Shown piece after piece: positions 25,867-34,958 of a stretch of DNA of 64,000 bases (positions are counted from its first letter, which is position 1; the number at the start of each line of letters is the position of its first letter). The stretch is from Olsenella timonensis (GTDB lineage: Bacteria; Actinomycetota; Coriobacteriia; Coriobacteriales; Atopobiaceae): positions 1,364,001 through 1,428,000 of the forward strand of contig NZ_LT635455.1 of assembly GCF_900119915.1 (NCBI RefSeq), given 5' to 3'. A program made the position numbers and the translations under genes. Under the pieces are notes generated by a model. The model worked only from the letters and a program-made list of their open reading frames with translations, did not search any database and was not told where the DNA came from.

Positions 25867-26422
25867 CGCCCTCGGGATAGCCCCGTCGATAGCCCTCGTA
25901 GGCGTCGCGCACGCGCTCGACGTAGGCGCGCGTCTCGGCATACGCCGCGTCCTCGGGGATGTCCCGACCCTCCGCCAGCCACCCCTGGACCGCCCCGATG
26001 CCTGCGTTGTAGGCGGCGATCGCCTCGTCGAGCCCGGGGAGCTGCCCCTGCAGGTACGCCAGGCACGCGACGCCGTACTCGATGTTGACCTCGGGGTCGG
26101 TGAGCTCGCCCGGATCCCAGCGATCCGCGTCGACGAGCCCCAGGGCGGCCAGGCTCTCTGCGGTCTGCGGCATGACCTGCATGAGCCCAAGGGCCCCCGC
26201 GCTCGAGCGGGCCCCCTCGTCCCAGCCCGACTCGCACTTGATGATCGCGCACGCGAGCAGCGGGTCGACGCCGTGGCGCTCGCACGCGGCCTCGATTGCC
26301 CCGGCGTGGTGGATGGGGTAGAAGAGCCGCCGCCCGAGACCCGTCTGGTCCGCGGCCATCGCGGCGAGGCAGGCGAGCGCAAGGGCGAGAAGGGCCACGG
26401 GCAGCGCAACGAGCCACCGCAT
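25853..26422 (-). CDS. Lytic transglycosylase (SLT domain), secreted or membrane-anchored
   Basis: The 189-residue protein starts with MRWLVALPVALLALALACLA, a signal peptide or anchor, followed by an SLT domain: catalytic Glu in AIIKCESGWDEGARS, GALGLMQVMPQTAESL, and NIEYGVACLAYLQ with AYNAGIG. It cleaves peptidoglycan glycan strands non-hydrolytically. ATG at 26422 is chosen because GGGGGAGG precedes it and it leaves a 10-bp gap after coaE; an ATG at 26452 would overlap coaE by 20 bp. Confidence 0.88.
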   Translation of the reverse strand: MRWLVALPVALLALALACLAAMAADQTGLGRRLFYPIHHAGAIEAACERHGVDPLLACAIIKCESGWDEGARSSAGALGLMQVMPQTAESLAALGLVDADRWDPGELTDPEVNIEYGVACLAYLQGQLPGLDEAIAAYNAGIGAVQGWLAEGRDIPEDAAYAETRAYVERVRDAYEGYRRGYPEGVTGA

Positions 26423-26432
26423 GTGCCTCCCC

Positions 26433-27038
26433 CTACGCCCAGCCATGCGCATCCCACCAGCGACGGACGGCCGAGAGCAGGTCCTTCTCGCCCGCCGTGT
26501 TCTCGATCACGGTGGTGGCGTGCGAGCGCAGGTACGCGTCGGAGGGCTGGCGCGCCACCCGTCGGTCAAAGTCGGCGGGGTCCATGCCGCGCCCCTCCGC
26601 CCGTGCCCTCCTGACCTCGAGCGGGCACGTCACCACGACCACCTCGTCGGCGAGGTCGACCATGCCCTCCACGCGGTCGAGCAGCGGCACCTCGACCACG
26701 CAGCACGCCGGCTCCCGCTGGCCGCAGATGCCCGAGGTCAGCATCCGAACGAGCATCGCTCGGATGTGGGGGAGCTCGATGCGCTCGAGCAGCTCCGCGG
26801 ACTCCGCGTCCGCAAAGGCTCGCCGTGCGAGAAGGGCGCGGTCGAGCACGCCGGTCCCCGCGTCGACCACGTCGTCGCCAAAGGCGTCGCAGACCTCGGA
26901 CAGGCACTCCGAGCCCGGCGCGAGCACGGCACGGGACAGCTCGTCGAGGTCAATGCGCCACGCCCCGAGCCGCTCCAGCTCGCGCGCAGCCGTCGACTTC
27001 CCCGACGCCGTCCCCCCGGCGAGAAACACCGTGTGCAT
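26433..27038 (-). CDS. coaE: Dephospho-CoA kinase
   Basis: This is the last enzyme of coenzyme A synthesis, phosphorylating the ribose 3'-OH of dephospho-CoA. The 201-residue product begins HTVFLAGGTASGKSTAARELERLG (P-loop) and continues with IDLDELSRAVLAPG, VVEVPLLDRVEGM and RRARAEGRGM. It is somewhat divergent (GGTASGKS instead of GxIGSGKS), but domain order and length fit CoaE. ATG at 27038 follows GGAGGGATGAGC; the ATG at 27044 lies directly on the ribosome site and is less likely. It sits 29 bp after the ABC transporter ATPase, probably in the same operon. Confidence 0.85.
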   Translation of the reverse strand: MHTVFLAGGTASGKSTAARELERLGAWRIDLDELSRAVLAPGSECLSEVCDAFGDDVVDAGTGVLDRALLARRAFADAESAELLERIELPHIRAMLVRMLTSGICGQREPACCVVEVPLLDRVEGMVDLADEVVVVTCPLEVRRARAEGRGMDPADFDRRVARQPSDAYLRSHATTVIENTAGEKDLLSAVRRWWDAHGWA

Positions 27039-27067
27039 GCTCATCCCTCCCTCGGCAGCGGGCCCCA

Positions 27068-27715
27068 TCATCGCACATGCGGACAGCGGTGCGCCGTGCG
27101 GCGCTCGACACGCCCGCCCTCGACGCACCAGCACACCGGGTCCGAGAAGAACGCCAGCTCGCGGTCGTCATGGGTGACCCAGAGGACGGTCCGTCCGTCG
27201 AGGCGGGGCATGACGTAGCGCATGACGTCTCCCACGGTCCCCTCATCCATGCCCCTGAGCGGCTCGTCGAAGAGGAGCAGGTCGGCGTCGGCGAGGACGC
27301 ACCGCAGGATGGCGACGCGGCGACGCTGCCCGCCGGAGAGCGCGCGGACCGGGCGCTCGTCACAGGGAAGTCCCACCATCGCACACGCCTCGCGCTCGAG
27401 GGCGAGGAACGCCGCGCGCTCGGCCCCGCGCAGGCGCCCGTGCGGGAGGCGGATGTTGGCCGTGACCGTGAGGTTGTCGCAGAGCCGGTCCTCCTGGAAC
27501 GTCATGGCGACGCGGGCCCCGCCCATGCGCCCGACCTCGCCCGCATCGGGCTCCTCGAGTCCCGCCAGCAGCCGCAGCAGCGTGGTCTTGCCCGCGCCGG
27601 ACGGGCCCATCAGCACGTGCGTGCGCCCCGGGGCGAACGAAGCCGACGCGCCGTCGAGCACGACGACCTGCCCGTAGTGCTTCTCGACGTCTTTGAGGAA
27701 CGGCCGGTCGCTCAT
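27068..27715 (-). CDS. ABC importer ATPase (SsuB/TauB-like)
   Basis: The 215-residue ATPase has Walker A VLMGPSGAGKTTLLRLLAG, Q-loop TFQEDRLCDNLTV, signature ALSGGQRRRVAILR, Walker B DLLLFDEPLRGMD and switch His in VTHDDRE. The EDRLCDNLTV after the Q-loop is typical of the nitrate/sulfonate/taurine (COG1116) group. It overlaps the permease gene by 4 bp. The short C-terminus lacks a regulatory domain. The transported substrate cannot be told from the sequence. Confidence 0.92.
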   Translation of the reverse strand: MSDRPFLKDVEKHYGQVVVLDGASASFAPGRTHVLMGPSGAGKTTLLRLLAGLEEPDAGEVGRMGGARVAMTFQEDRLCDNLTVTANIRLPHGRLRGAERAAFLALEREACAMVGLPCDERPVRALSGGQRRRVAILRCVLADADLLLFDEPLRGMDEGTVGDVMRYVMPRLDGRTVLWVTHDDRELAFFSDPVCWCVEGGRVERRTAHRCPHVR

Positions 27716-28503
27716 GGCCTCGCCTCCCAGCGGGCGGCGGCCCGGTCGAGCAGGAGGCGCACGAGCGACTCGAGCGCGACGGAGATCGCGACGATGGCAA
27801 CGGTCCAGGCGAAGAGGGAGGGGGTGTCGAGGTAGACCTTGGCGTCGTAGAGGTGCTCGCCGATCGTGAAGTCAGGCAGCCCGATGACCTCTGCCGCGAT
27901 CCCCGCCTTCCACGACAGCCCGAGCGCGAGCGTCACGGCGGCGCGGAAGTACGGGAGCACCTGCGACGCGTAGACCAAGCGCACCCGGTCCCAGCCGCGC
28001 ACCGAAAAGACGTCGCACATCTCGAGCAGGCGCGGGTCGGTCTGGCCGATGCCCTCGAGCACGTTGGTGTAGACGACGGGAAGCGCCATGACGAGGGCGA
28101 TGACCACCGAGAGGTCGCGCGAGGAGACCCACAGCAGGACGAGGATCACGAAGGAGGCGACCGGCACCGCCTTCATCGCGCCCATAAGCGGGGCGAGCAG
28201 CTCGCGGACCGCGACGGAGCGGCTCGCGAGCGCAGCGAGCGCGGTGCCCGCCACGACCGCCGAGACGAACCCGACCCCGATGCGCCCGAGCGAGACGGCG
28301 ACGGAGGCCCAGAACTCGCCGGTCGCGAGGAGCGAGACGAGCCGCGCGGCAACCTCGAGCGGGCCCACGAGGATGATGCGCGCGTCGACCGCCCAAGCGG
28401 CGAGCTGCCACACCGCGAGCCAGAACGCCACGCAGGCGAGACGGACGGCCCACGTCCGGAGCCGCCCGCCCGACCCCGCGTCCTTGTCGCCCGGTCGGCC
28501 CAA
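27712..28503 (-). CDS. ABC importer permease (COG0600 type)
   Basis: The 263-residue inner-membrane permease has about six spans. The coupling-helix motif ALPVVYTNVLEGIGQTDPRLLEM lies before the last spans, followed by QVLPYFRAAVTLALGLSWKAGIAAEVIGLP, which fits SsuC/TauC-type permeases. Start appears to be TTG at 28503, three bases after the substrate-binding protein stop. It pairs with the ATPase (4-bp overlap) and the lipoprotein upstream. Confidence 0.9.
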   Translation of the reverse strand: MGRPGDKDAGSGGRLRTWAVRLACVAFWLAVWQLAAWAVDARIILVGPLEVAARLVSLLATGEFWASVAVSLGRIGVGFVSAVVAGTALAALASRSVAVRELLAPLMGAMKAVPVASFVILVLLWVSSRDLSVVIALVMALPVVYTNVLEGIGQTDPRLLEMCDVFSVRGWDRVRLVYASQVLPYFRAAVTLALGLSWKAGIAAEVIGLPDFTIGEHLYDAKVYLDTPSLFAWTVAIVAISVALESLVRLLLDRAAARWEARP

Positions 28504-28506
28504 CGC

Positions 28507-29550
28507 CTAGGCGCCGTAGTAGAAGTCGTCGCCCGGCAGCGCGCCGCCCACGGCCTCGGGGTTCTGGTCGGCGAGGACGGCGAGGTAGCCGGAGAGGCGC
28601 TCCTTCATGTCGGCCCCGGTGACGCAGACGATGTTGCACTCGGGGATGGCCTTCTGGGCCACCGCCGCCGCCACGATGTCGTAGTCGCCCACGAGCTCGG
28701 CCGCGGCCTCGACGTCGCCGTTCACGAAGTCGACGGACTCGGCGTAGTGGCCGAGGAAGGCGTCGACGGCGGCGGGGTTCTCGTCGGCGAACTCGGAGCG
28801 CACGATCGCCACGCCGGTGACCATCGAGCTCCTCTCGTCGCCGGTCTGGACGCGGTCCCACTCCTCGGTCAGGTCGAGCGCCACGCGGATCTGGTCGTTC
28901 TGCGCCTGCGCCGTGGTCACGAAGGGCTGCGGGAGCATCGCGACGGCGGGGCCGGAGGCCGTGGCGAGCGCCTGGACGCACTCGGCGTGCTCGCTCTTCC
29001 ACTCGATCTGCACGTCGGTGCCCACGACGAGACCGTTCTTCTCGAGGACGTACTGGAGCCCGTACTCGGGCGTGGACCCCTTGCCGGAGGCGTAGATGGT
29101 CCTGCCCTTGAGGTCGGCGACGCTCTGGATGGTGTCGCCCAGCTCGCAGATGTAGAGGACGCCGAGGGTGTTGATCGCGATGGCGCGCACGCCGGCGTCG
29201 TTCTTGTTGTAGAGGACGGAGGCAAGGTTCGCGGGGACGGCGGCGACGTCGACCTCGCCCTTGGCGACGAGCGGGGTGACCTCGTCGGGCGAGGCAACGA
29301 TCTGGAACGTGTAGTCGTTGTCGGCGAGCTCACCGGCGTCTGCGTCGCTCATGAACTTCACGAGGCCCATGGCGGTGGGGCCCTTGAGCGCCACGGTGCG
29401 CACGGCAACTGGGTCGGCCGTCGCCTCCTGCTCGGTCTGCTCATCCCCGGCGTCAGGCTCCTGGGCGGTCGTGCCGCCGCAGGCGGCGAGCGAGAGCGCC
29501 GCGGAGCCGGCGACGGCGGCCTTTAGAAACGTCCTTCTGTCAACACGCAT
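28507..29550 (-). CDS. Tat-type lipoprotein, ABC importer substrate-binding protein (COG0715 type)
   Basis: The 347-residue protein begins MRVDRRTFLKAAVAGSAALS and has a lipobox LAAC just after. The twin arginines in DRRTFLK indicate Tat export, and the Cys indicates lipid anchoring. The mature part has LKGPTAMGLVKFM, DVAAVPANLASVLYNKN, GRTIYASGKGSTPEYGLQYVLEKNG and a C-terminal DFYYGA. The GPTAMG motif is seen in a subgroup of NMT1/SsuA-like binding proteins of uncertain substrate. Operon order is binding protein, permease, ATPase, then coaE and the transglycosylase. The palindrome at 29562-29591 lies directly before its ribosome site. Confidence 0.88.
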   Translation of the reverse strand: MRVDRRTFLKAAVAGSAALSLAACGGTTAQEPDAGDEQTEQEATADPVAVRTVALKGPTAMGLVKFMSDADAGELADNDYTFQIVASPDEVTPLVAKGEVDVAAVPANLASVLYNKNDAGVRAIAINTLGVLYICELGDTIQSVADLKGRTIYASGKGSTPEYGLQYVLEKNGLVVGTDVQIEWKSEHAECVQALATASGPAVAMLPQPFVTTAQAQNDQIRVALDLTEEWDRVQTGDERSSMVTGVAIVRSEFADENPAAVDAFLGHYAESVDFVNGDVEAAAELVGDYDIVAAAVAQKAIPECNIVCVTGADMKERLSGYLAVLADQNPEAVGGALPGDDFYYGA

Positions 29551-29561
29551 GGCGAACCTCC

Positions 29562-29591
29562 CTATCGTCACATATGCGATATGAACGATAG
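29562..29591. promoter_or_regulatory. 30-bp imperfect palindrome upstream of ABC importer operon
   Basis: CTATCGT (29562-29568) and its complement ACGATAG (29585-29591) flank an inner CATAT..ATATG pair. The block ends at the GGGAGG ribosome site of the binding-protein gene. It is the AT-richest part of the region and could be an operator or a leader hairpin controlling access to the ribosome site. The regulator is unknown. Confidence 0.6.
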
Positions 29592-29633
29592 CACGCCGAG
29601 GCCCCTCTCGCCCAGCGGGCGCGACCCGCGCCC

Positions 29634-30044
29634 CTACGAGCGCACCTCGAACTTGGTCTTGCAGCGCGGGCACGTCACGCGCAGCCTCCCCTTTCCGCGC
29701 GGCACGCGGACCCGCTGCCGACACGAGCTGCAGCGCACGTGCTTGTAGGCGCGCAGCTCGGCCCATGCGGCGCGCGGGTTCTGGACCCAGGGGCGCGCAG
29801 GGCCCAGCGCCCTCAGGAACGCCTCGTTCTCTCGCGCGCGGGCGCCGAGGTTGCGCGACTGGATCCTGAACATCGCATAGGCGACCAGGGCGAGGCCCAC
29901 CCAGCCGAGCCAGCCCGTGCGCGCGAACACGTTGACGAGCACGATCACGATGGCGAGGTTCACCGAGAAGACCGCAAGGTCGTCGGGTCCCTGTCGGCCC
30001 CTGAGCCACTCCATGAGCCTGCGCTGCCAGTCTCCTGATGCCAT
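29634..30044 (-). CDS. Small membrane protein with C-terminal zinc ribbon
   Basis: ATG at 30044 is preceded by GGGGGAG. The 136-residue product has a polar start (ASGDWQRRLMEWLRGRQGPDD) and two close membrane spans (about residues 23-58, AVFSVNLAIVIVLVNVF and WLGWVGLALVAYAMF). A soluble tail ends with two Cys pairs (VRCSSCRQRVRVPRG and RVTCPRCKTKFEVRS) that form a zinc ribbon. Similar proteins occur widely in Coriobacteriia without known function. It is monocistronic, between the ABC operon and rpsA. Confidence 0.8.
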   Translation of the reverse strand: MASGDWQRRLMEWLRGRQGPDDLAVFSVNLAIVIVLVNVFARTGWLGWVGLALVAYAMFRIQSRNLGARARENEAFLRALGPARPWVQNPRAAWAELRAYKHVRCSSCRQRVRVPRGKGRLRVTCPRCKTKFEVRS

Positions 30045-30108
30045 GTCACTCCCCCTCGTCGGCCAACGTCTCTCTGATACCCGTTTTCCGCGCCGGCCGC
30101 ACGGTCGC

Positions 30109-30139
30109 AAAAAAAGCGGGGCCGCCTGGGCGGCCCCGC
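30109..30139 (-). terminator. Rho-independent terminator of rpsA
   Basis: On the minus strand a GC stem (GCGGGGCCGCC pairing with GGCGGCCCCGC, 30139-30116) is followed by seven T residues (30115-30109). It is located 26 bp past the rpsA stop. This is the clearest canonical terminator in the window. Confidence 0.92.
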
Positions 30140-30164
30140 ATGCAGGACGTGCTGGCGAGAAGGA

Positions 30165-31349
30165 CTACTCCTCGACGGTCTCCTCGGCCTCGGGCTCCTC
30201 GGCGGGCCTGTCGCTCTCGGGGAGCGGCTTGACCTCAACCTCGATGCCGAGCGTCTCGGCGGCGGCCTTCATGGACAGGGAGATGCGACGACGGTCGAGG
30301 TCGATCTCCATGACCTTCACCTGGACGGTGTCGCCCACGGAGCAGACCTGGGACGGCTGGTCGACGTGGGTCTTGGCCATCTCGGAGATGTGCACGAGGC
30401 CCTCCACGCCCTCGCCGAGGTCGACGAACGCGCCAAAGGTGACGAGCTTGGTGACGGTGCCCTCGACGATGGCGTCGATCGGGTACTTCTTGACGAGCGA
30501 GCGCCAGGGGTCCTCGGTGGTCTGCTTGAGGCCGAGGGAGATGCGCTCGCGGTTGAGGTCGACGTCGAGCACCTGGACCTCGACCTCCTGGCCGACCTTG
30601 ACGACCTCGGAGGGGTGGTTGACGTGGTTCCAGGAGAGCTCGGAGATGTGCACGAGGCCGTCGATGCCGCCGAGGTCGACGAAGGCGCCGAAGTCGACGA
30701 TCGAGGAGACGGTGCCCTTGAGGCGCATGCCGACCTGGAGCTTGGAGAGGATCTCCTGGCGCTCGGCCTTGCGGGCCTCCTCGAGGACGACGCGGCGGGA
30801 GAGGACGACGTTGTTGCGGTTGCGGTCCATCTCGATGACGCGGGCCTCGATGCGGGTGCCGAGGTAGGCGTTGAGGTCCTTGACGCGACGCAGGTCGACG
30901 AGGGAGGCGGGCAGGAAGCCGCGCAGGCCGATGTCGAGGATCAGGCCGCCCTTGACGACCTCGATGACCTCGCCCTCGACGGTCTCGCCGGAGTTGAACT
31001 TCTCCTCGACGGCGTTCCAGGCGCGCTCGTACTCGGCGCGCTTCTTGGACAGGACCAGGCGGCCCTCCTTGTCCTCCTTCTGGAGGACAAGCGCCTCGAT
31101 CTCCTCGCCCATGGAGACGACCTCGGCGGGGTTGACGTCCTTGCGGATGGACAGCTCGCGGGACGGGATGACGCCCTCGGACTTGTAGCCGATGTCAAGC
31201 AGAACCTCGTCGCGCTCGATCTTCACGACGGTGCCGGTAACCAGACCACCCTCGTCGAAGTCGGTCACGGTGCCGTCGATGAGGTTGCTCATCTCCTCGT
31301 CGGAGATGTCGTCCAGCGCGAAGATGGACGAGTTCTGAATCTCACTCAA
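30165..31349 (-). CDS. rpsA: 30S ribosomal protein S1
   Basis: The 394-residue protein carries four S1 RNA-binding domains (roughly residues 28-100, 115-182, 200-270 and 285-356), with repeated signatures such as KGTVSSIVDFGAFVDLGG, DGLVHISELSW and EGTVTKLVTFGAFVDLGEG. The acidic tail ends PEAEETVEE. Four domains is usual for actinobacterial S1 (six in E. coli). The start appears to be TTG at 31349, after AAAGGGG with 7-base spacing. A sigma-70-type promoter lies 146 bp upstream and a strong terminator follows. Confidence 0.96.
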   Translation of the reverse strand: MSEIQNSSIFALDDISDEEMSNLIDGTVTDFDEGGLVTGTVVKIERDEVLLDIGYKSEGVIPSRELSIRKDVNPAEVVSMGEEIEALVLQKEDKEGRLVLSKKRAEYERAWNAVEEKFNSGETVEGEVIEVVKGGLILDIGLRGFLPASLVDLRRVKDLNAYLGTRIEARVIEMDRNRNNVVLSRRVVLEEARKAERQEILSKLQVGMRLKGTVSSIVDFGAFVDLGGIDGLVHISELSWNHVNHPSEVVKVGQEVEVQVLDVDLNRERISLGLKQTTEDPWRSLVKKYPIDAIVEGTVTKLVTFGAFVDLGEGVEGLVHISEMAKTHVDQPSQVCSVGDTVQVKVMEIDLDRRRISLSMKAAAETLGIEVEVKPLPESDRPAEEPEAEETVEE

Positions 31350-31494
31350 AGGTGGACCCCTTTCGAACTTTCGGGGCCCCGGTCGTCATGGTCGCTGCCT
31401 GCAGTGCCTGAAATCGTGGCGTCTACGTGGAAACTTACATGCTCTCGGGGGCCGACAGATACGGTTGTGCGGGCCCTCTGCCCACACGCGCATT

Positions 31495-31524
31495 AGAATA
31501 GCGTTTGTCTCACCGGTTTTTCAA
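31495..31524 (-). promoter_or_regulatory. Probable rpsA promoter (-35 TTGAAA, 18 bp, -10 TATTCT)
   Basis: Read on the minus strand, TTGAAA (31524-31519) and TATTCT (31500-31495) are separated by 18 bp. This gives an untranslated leader of about 140 bases before the TTG start at 31349. Ribosomal protein leaders are often regulatory, but no specific fold was identified. The rest of 31350-31590 holds only this promoter and the leader of the divergent HAD gene. Confidence 0.65.
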
Positions 31525-31590
31525 GCGCCAGAAACGGGTATTCTCTATTTTTCGCACGAGGCCGACGGAGGCGACGAGGGAGGTGCGCGC

Positions 31591-32328
31591 GTGATCAGGG
31601 CGGTGCTCTTCGATCTTGACGACACGCTGCTGAGGCTCAACCTCACGGCGTTCATCGCGCGCTACGTCGCCGGCGCCACGCGTCTGCTCGCGAGCGCGGC
31701 CCGCATGAGCCCCGCCGCGCTCGGCATCCCCTACGTGCGCGCGTTTCTCGCCATGGACGCCCAGGACCGAGAGGACTCCCTCACCAACGAGCGGCTCTTC
31801 AACAAGACCATCCTCGAGTCCACGGGCATCCCGCTCGACGACCCCGTCATCGCCGATCTCATGACCTACTACGAGACCGACATCGTCCCCTCCTTCTCGG
31901 GCGGCATCGTCTCGGCCCGCCCCGTCGACGGGGCCCGCGCCGCCGTCGAGGCGGTGCATGACGCCGGGCTCGTCTGCGCGCTCGCGACCAACCCGACCTT
32001 CTCGCTCGCCTGCGACCGGGCGCGCATGGGCTGGGCGGGGGTGAGCGAGGACGACTTTGCGCTCGTCTCGACCTACTCCAACTCCACGCGCTGCAAGCCG
32101 AGCCTTCGCTACTACCAGGAGTTTGCCAACCTCCTCGGCGTGCGCCTCGAGGAGTGCCTCATGGTTGGCAACGACGCGGCGCGCGACATCGTCCGCCCGG
32201 ACTGCGGGCTGCGCACCGCCTACGTCGGCCACGCCCGGCCCAAGGACGCCGTCTGGCGCGGGCCCATGGAGCGCCTCGCCCGCGAGCTGCCCGACCTCGT
32301 CGAGCGCCTGAACGAGAGCGACGCGTAG
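31591..32328 (+). CDS. HAD-family hydrolase
   Basis: The 245-residue soluble phosphatase-like protein has HAD motif I (AVLFDLDDTLLRLN), motif II (CALATNPTFS), motif III lysine in TRCKPSLRYYQEF and motif IV LMVGNDAARDIV. A helical cap (residues ~20-110) makes it a type I cap member. Start is GTG at 31591 behind GAGGGAGG. A histidinol-phosphate phosphatase role is conceivable since none is in the his operon, but nothing in the sequence shows this. It is followed by the repeat element in the convergent gap before glnA. Confidence 0.85.
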   Translation: MIRAVLFDLDDTLLRLNLTAFIARYVAGATRLLASAARMSPAALGIPYVRAFLAMDAQDREDSLTNERLFNKTILESTGIPLDDPVIADLMTYYETDIVPSFSGGIVSARPVDGARAAVEAVHDAGLVCALATNPTFSLACDRARMGWAGVSEDDFALVSTYSNSTRCKPSLRYYQEFANLLGVRLEECLMVGNDAARDIVRPDCGLRTAYVGHARPKDAVWRGPMERLARELPDLVERLNESDA

Positions 32329-32408
32329 CCACCCGACGCCCTTCTCGCCCTTCTCGCCCTTCGTGCGCTTCGTGCGCTTCCTCGCGTGCCCCTTTCGCGC
32401 GCTTCCTC

Positions 32409-32697
32409 GCCGAGTGTACGAAACTGTCCCTCAATTCTCGCGTAAATAAATCTTTTAGATTAATTAATACAACTTCAGCTATCGCGCGGATGGCGACTTT
32501 CGTACACTCGGCGCAGCGCGGCGTCGTCGGGCGAGAAGGGCGGCGCAACGCGGCGTCGTCGGGCGAGAAGGGCGGCGCAGCGCCGTCGGGCGAGAAGGGC
32601 GGCGCGGCGCCGTCGGGCGAGAAGGGCGGCGCAGCGCGGCGTCGTCGGGCGAGAAGGGCGGCGCAACGCAGCGCCGTCGGGCGAGAAGAGCGGGCGC
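32409..32697. repeat. Inverted-repeat plus tandem-array element, copy 1
   Basis: GCCGAGTGTACGAAA (32409-32423) and its exact complement (32498-32512) enclose 74 bp of AT-rich DNA containing AAATCTTTTAGATTAATTAA. Immediately after comes a tandem array (32519-32697) of six units, period 26-34 bp, with core CGTCGGGCGAGAAGGGCGGC. It fills the 423-bp convergent gap between the HAD gene and glnA. No start codon and ribosome site suggest a protein. The same design recurs at 50856-51058. Upstream (32340-32400), short repeats of CCTTCTCG and TTCGTGCGC lead into the element. Confidence 0.85.
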
Positions 32698-32751
32698 CCC
32701 GCACGCCGGACAGACGTGCGGGGCGCCCCGGGGAAAGGCGTGGACGGTGAC

Positions 32752-34842
32752 CTACACCCAGAAGAGCATGTTGTTGTAGGTGGGCACGGGCCAGTAGTCG
32801 GCGCCGCAGATGCGCTCCATCGCATCGACCGGGGCGCGCAGCGCGTCCATCGCGGGCAGCACCTGGTCGCGATAGGCGTCGCAGCGCTCCTGCGGATCCT
32901 CGACCGCCCGCGCGGCGGCGTTTGCCTCCTCGAGCTCGCGTGCCGCGACGTCAATCTGCGCGATCCCCTCGGTGAGCGAGCGCACGAGGTCCTTCTCGAC
33001 CGCGGCCTCGATCCCGATCTCCGCCTTGGTCGCCACGCTCGTGGCCAGGTCGCCCGAGTAGTCGGAGAGCGCGGGCGTGTAGAGGTGGCGCGCCATGTAG
33101 ACCATCGTGTTGGCCTCGATGTTGAGCAGCTTGGCGTACTGCTCGGCCTTGGAGACGTAGCGGGCGTGGATCTCTGCCTCGTCAAGGACGTGGTAGCGCT
33201 CGTAGAAGGCCACGTTCTCGGGCTTGACCATGCAGGGGAGCGCGTCCGGCGTGGTCTTGAGGTTGGGCAGCCCGCGCCTCTCGGCCTCGGCCTCCCACTC
33301 CTCGGAGTAGCCGTTGCCCTCGAAGAGCACGCGCTGGTGGTCGCGCAGGGTGTGGCGCACCCACCTCAGCGCCAGGTTGGTGAACTCGTCTCCCGTCTTG
33401 CCCTCGAGCTTGGTGGCGAAGCGGTCGCACTGCTCGGCAACCGCGGTGTTGAGGACCACATTGGGGTCGGCCAGGTTCTGCTGGCTGCCGCACATGCGGA
33501 ACTCGAACTTGTTGCCCGTGAAGGCGAAGGGCGAGGTGCGGTTGCGGTCGGTGGAGTCGCGCAGGAGGTCCGGCAGGGCGGGCACGCCCAGGTCCATGCG
33601 CTCGAGCTCGTGGACCTCCGGCTCCTCCTTGTTGATCAGGGCCTCCACGATCGCGTGGAGCTGGTCGCCCAGGAAGACGGAGATGATGGCCGGGGGCGCC
33701 TCGTTCGCGCCCAGGCGGTGGTCGTTGCCCGCGGAGGCCACGGAGGCGCGCAGCAGGTCTGCGTGCTCGTCGACGGCCGCCACGAGCGCGGCGAGAAACA
33801 CCAGGAACTGGAGGTTCTCGCTCGGCACCGCGCCGGGCTCCAGGAGGTTGCGGCCGTCGGCGCAGATCGACCAGTTGTTGTGCTTGCCGGAGCCGTTCAC
33901 GTACTCGAAGGGCTTCTCGTGCTCGAGGCAGGCGAGGCCGTGCCGCGTGGCCATGAGCTTGAGCTTCTCCATGGTGAGGAGGTTGTCATCGATGGCGAGC
34001 GAGCCCTGCTCGAAGATCGGAGCCAGCTCGTGCTGGGACGGCGCGACCTCGTTGTGCTTGGTCTTGACCGGCACGCCGAGCTTCCAGAGCTCGTCGTCGA
34101 CCTCCTTCATGAAGTCGTTCACCGTGGGGCGGATGGCGCCGAAGTAGTGCTCCTCGAGCTCCTGGCCCTTGACCGGCTCGCAGCCGAAGAGCGTGCGCCC
34201 GCAGTAGACCAGGTCGGGGCGCGCCTCGTAGTCCTCCTCCTTCACGAGGAAGTACTCCTGCTCGGGGCCGATGGTGGTGAAGACGCGCTTGGGCTCGCGC
34301 CCGAAGAGGGCGAGGACGCGCTTGGCCTGCGTCTCGAGGGCGACCTGGGAGCGCAAAAGCGGCGTCTTCTTGTCCAGCGCCTCGCCGGTGTAGGAGACGA
34401 ACGCCGTGGGGATGCAGAGGACCTCGTCCTTGATGAACGCCGGACTCGTGGGGTCCCAGGCGGTGTAGCCGCGGGCCTCGAAGGTGGCGCGCAGGCCGCC
34501 GCTCGGGAAGGAGGAGGCGTCCGGCTCTCCCTGGACGAGCTCCTTGCCCGAGAAGGACATGAGGATCGTGCCGTCGTTGATCGGGGTGAGGAAGCTGTCG
34601 TGCTTCTCGGACGTGATGCCCGTGAGCGGCTGGAACCAGTGGGCGAAGTGCGTGGCGCCCTTCTCGAGCGCCCACTCCTTCATCGCGTGCGCGACCTCGT
34701 TGGCGATGTCCAGGTCGAGCGGCTTGCCGTCGTCGATGACCTGGCGAAGCTCCCGGTACGTCGGCTTGGGGAGCCGCTCCTGCATCACGGCGTCCGTGAA
34801 CAGCAGGCTACCGAACTCCTGAGAGACCTTGTCCTTGCCCAT
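32752..34842 (-). CDS. glnN: Glutamine synthetase type III (GlnN)
   Basis: The 696-residue GSIII makes glutamine from glutamate and ammonia. Motifs of this type include [69 protein letters not shown] and [12 protein letters not shown] (ATP/glutamate site). Length near 700 and the long C-terminal helical domain distinguish it from GSI/GSII. ATG at 34842 has GGGAGAAAGG upstream. It lies with the nitrilase and the GOGAT subunits on the same strand, forming a nitrogen-assimilation block, but 190 bp and a separate leader isolate it from the nitrilase. No glnR or riboswitch signal was recognised. Confidence 0.96.
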   Translation of the reverse strand: MGKDKVSQEFGSLLFTDAVMQERLPKPTYRELRQVIDDGKPLDLDIANEVAHAMKEWALEKGATHFAHWFQPLTGITSEKHDSFLTPINDGTILMSFSGKELVQGEPDASSFPSGGLRATFEARGYTAWDPTSPAFIKDEVLCIPTAFVSYTGEALDKKTPLLRSQVALETQAKRVLALFGREPKRVFTTIGPEQEYFLVKEEDYEARPDLVYCGRTLFGCEPVKGQELEEHYFGAIRPTVNDFMKEVDDELWKLGVPVKTKHNEVAPSQHELAPIFEQGSLAIDDNLLTMEKLKLMATRHGLACLEHEKPFEYVNGSGKHNNWSICADGRNLLEPGAVPSENLQFLVFLAALVAAVDEHADLLRASVASAGNDHRLGANEAPPAIISVFLGDQLHAIVEALINKEEPEVHELERMDLGVPALPDLLRDSTDRNRTSPFAFTGNKFEFRMCGSQQNLADPNVVLNTAVAEQCDRFATKLEGKTGDEFTNLALRWVRHTLRDHQRVLFEGNGYSEEWEAEAERRGLPNLKTTPDALPCMVKPENVAFYERYHVLDEAEIHARYVSKAEQYAKLLNIEANTMVYMARHLYTPALSDYSGDLATSVATKAEIGIEAAVEKDLVRSLTEGIAQIDVAARELEEANAAARAVEDPQERCDAYRDQVLPAMDALRAPVDAMERICGADYWPVPTYNNMLFWV

Positions 34843-34958
34843 GTGCGCCCTTTCTCCCGGCGTTGTGGCTTACGGTCGACTACTCTACGGGCCCATTGTT
34901 TCACAGCCGTTGCCCCCACGTGAAGCTCGCGGGGCGCGCGCGTTGCGGGTGCGCGGCG

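Noticed and set aside
32519-32697. Tandem array considered as a CRISPR
   Set aside because: Units abut with no unique equal-length spacers and no cas genes are near.
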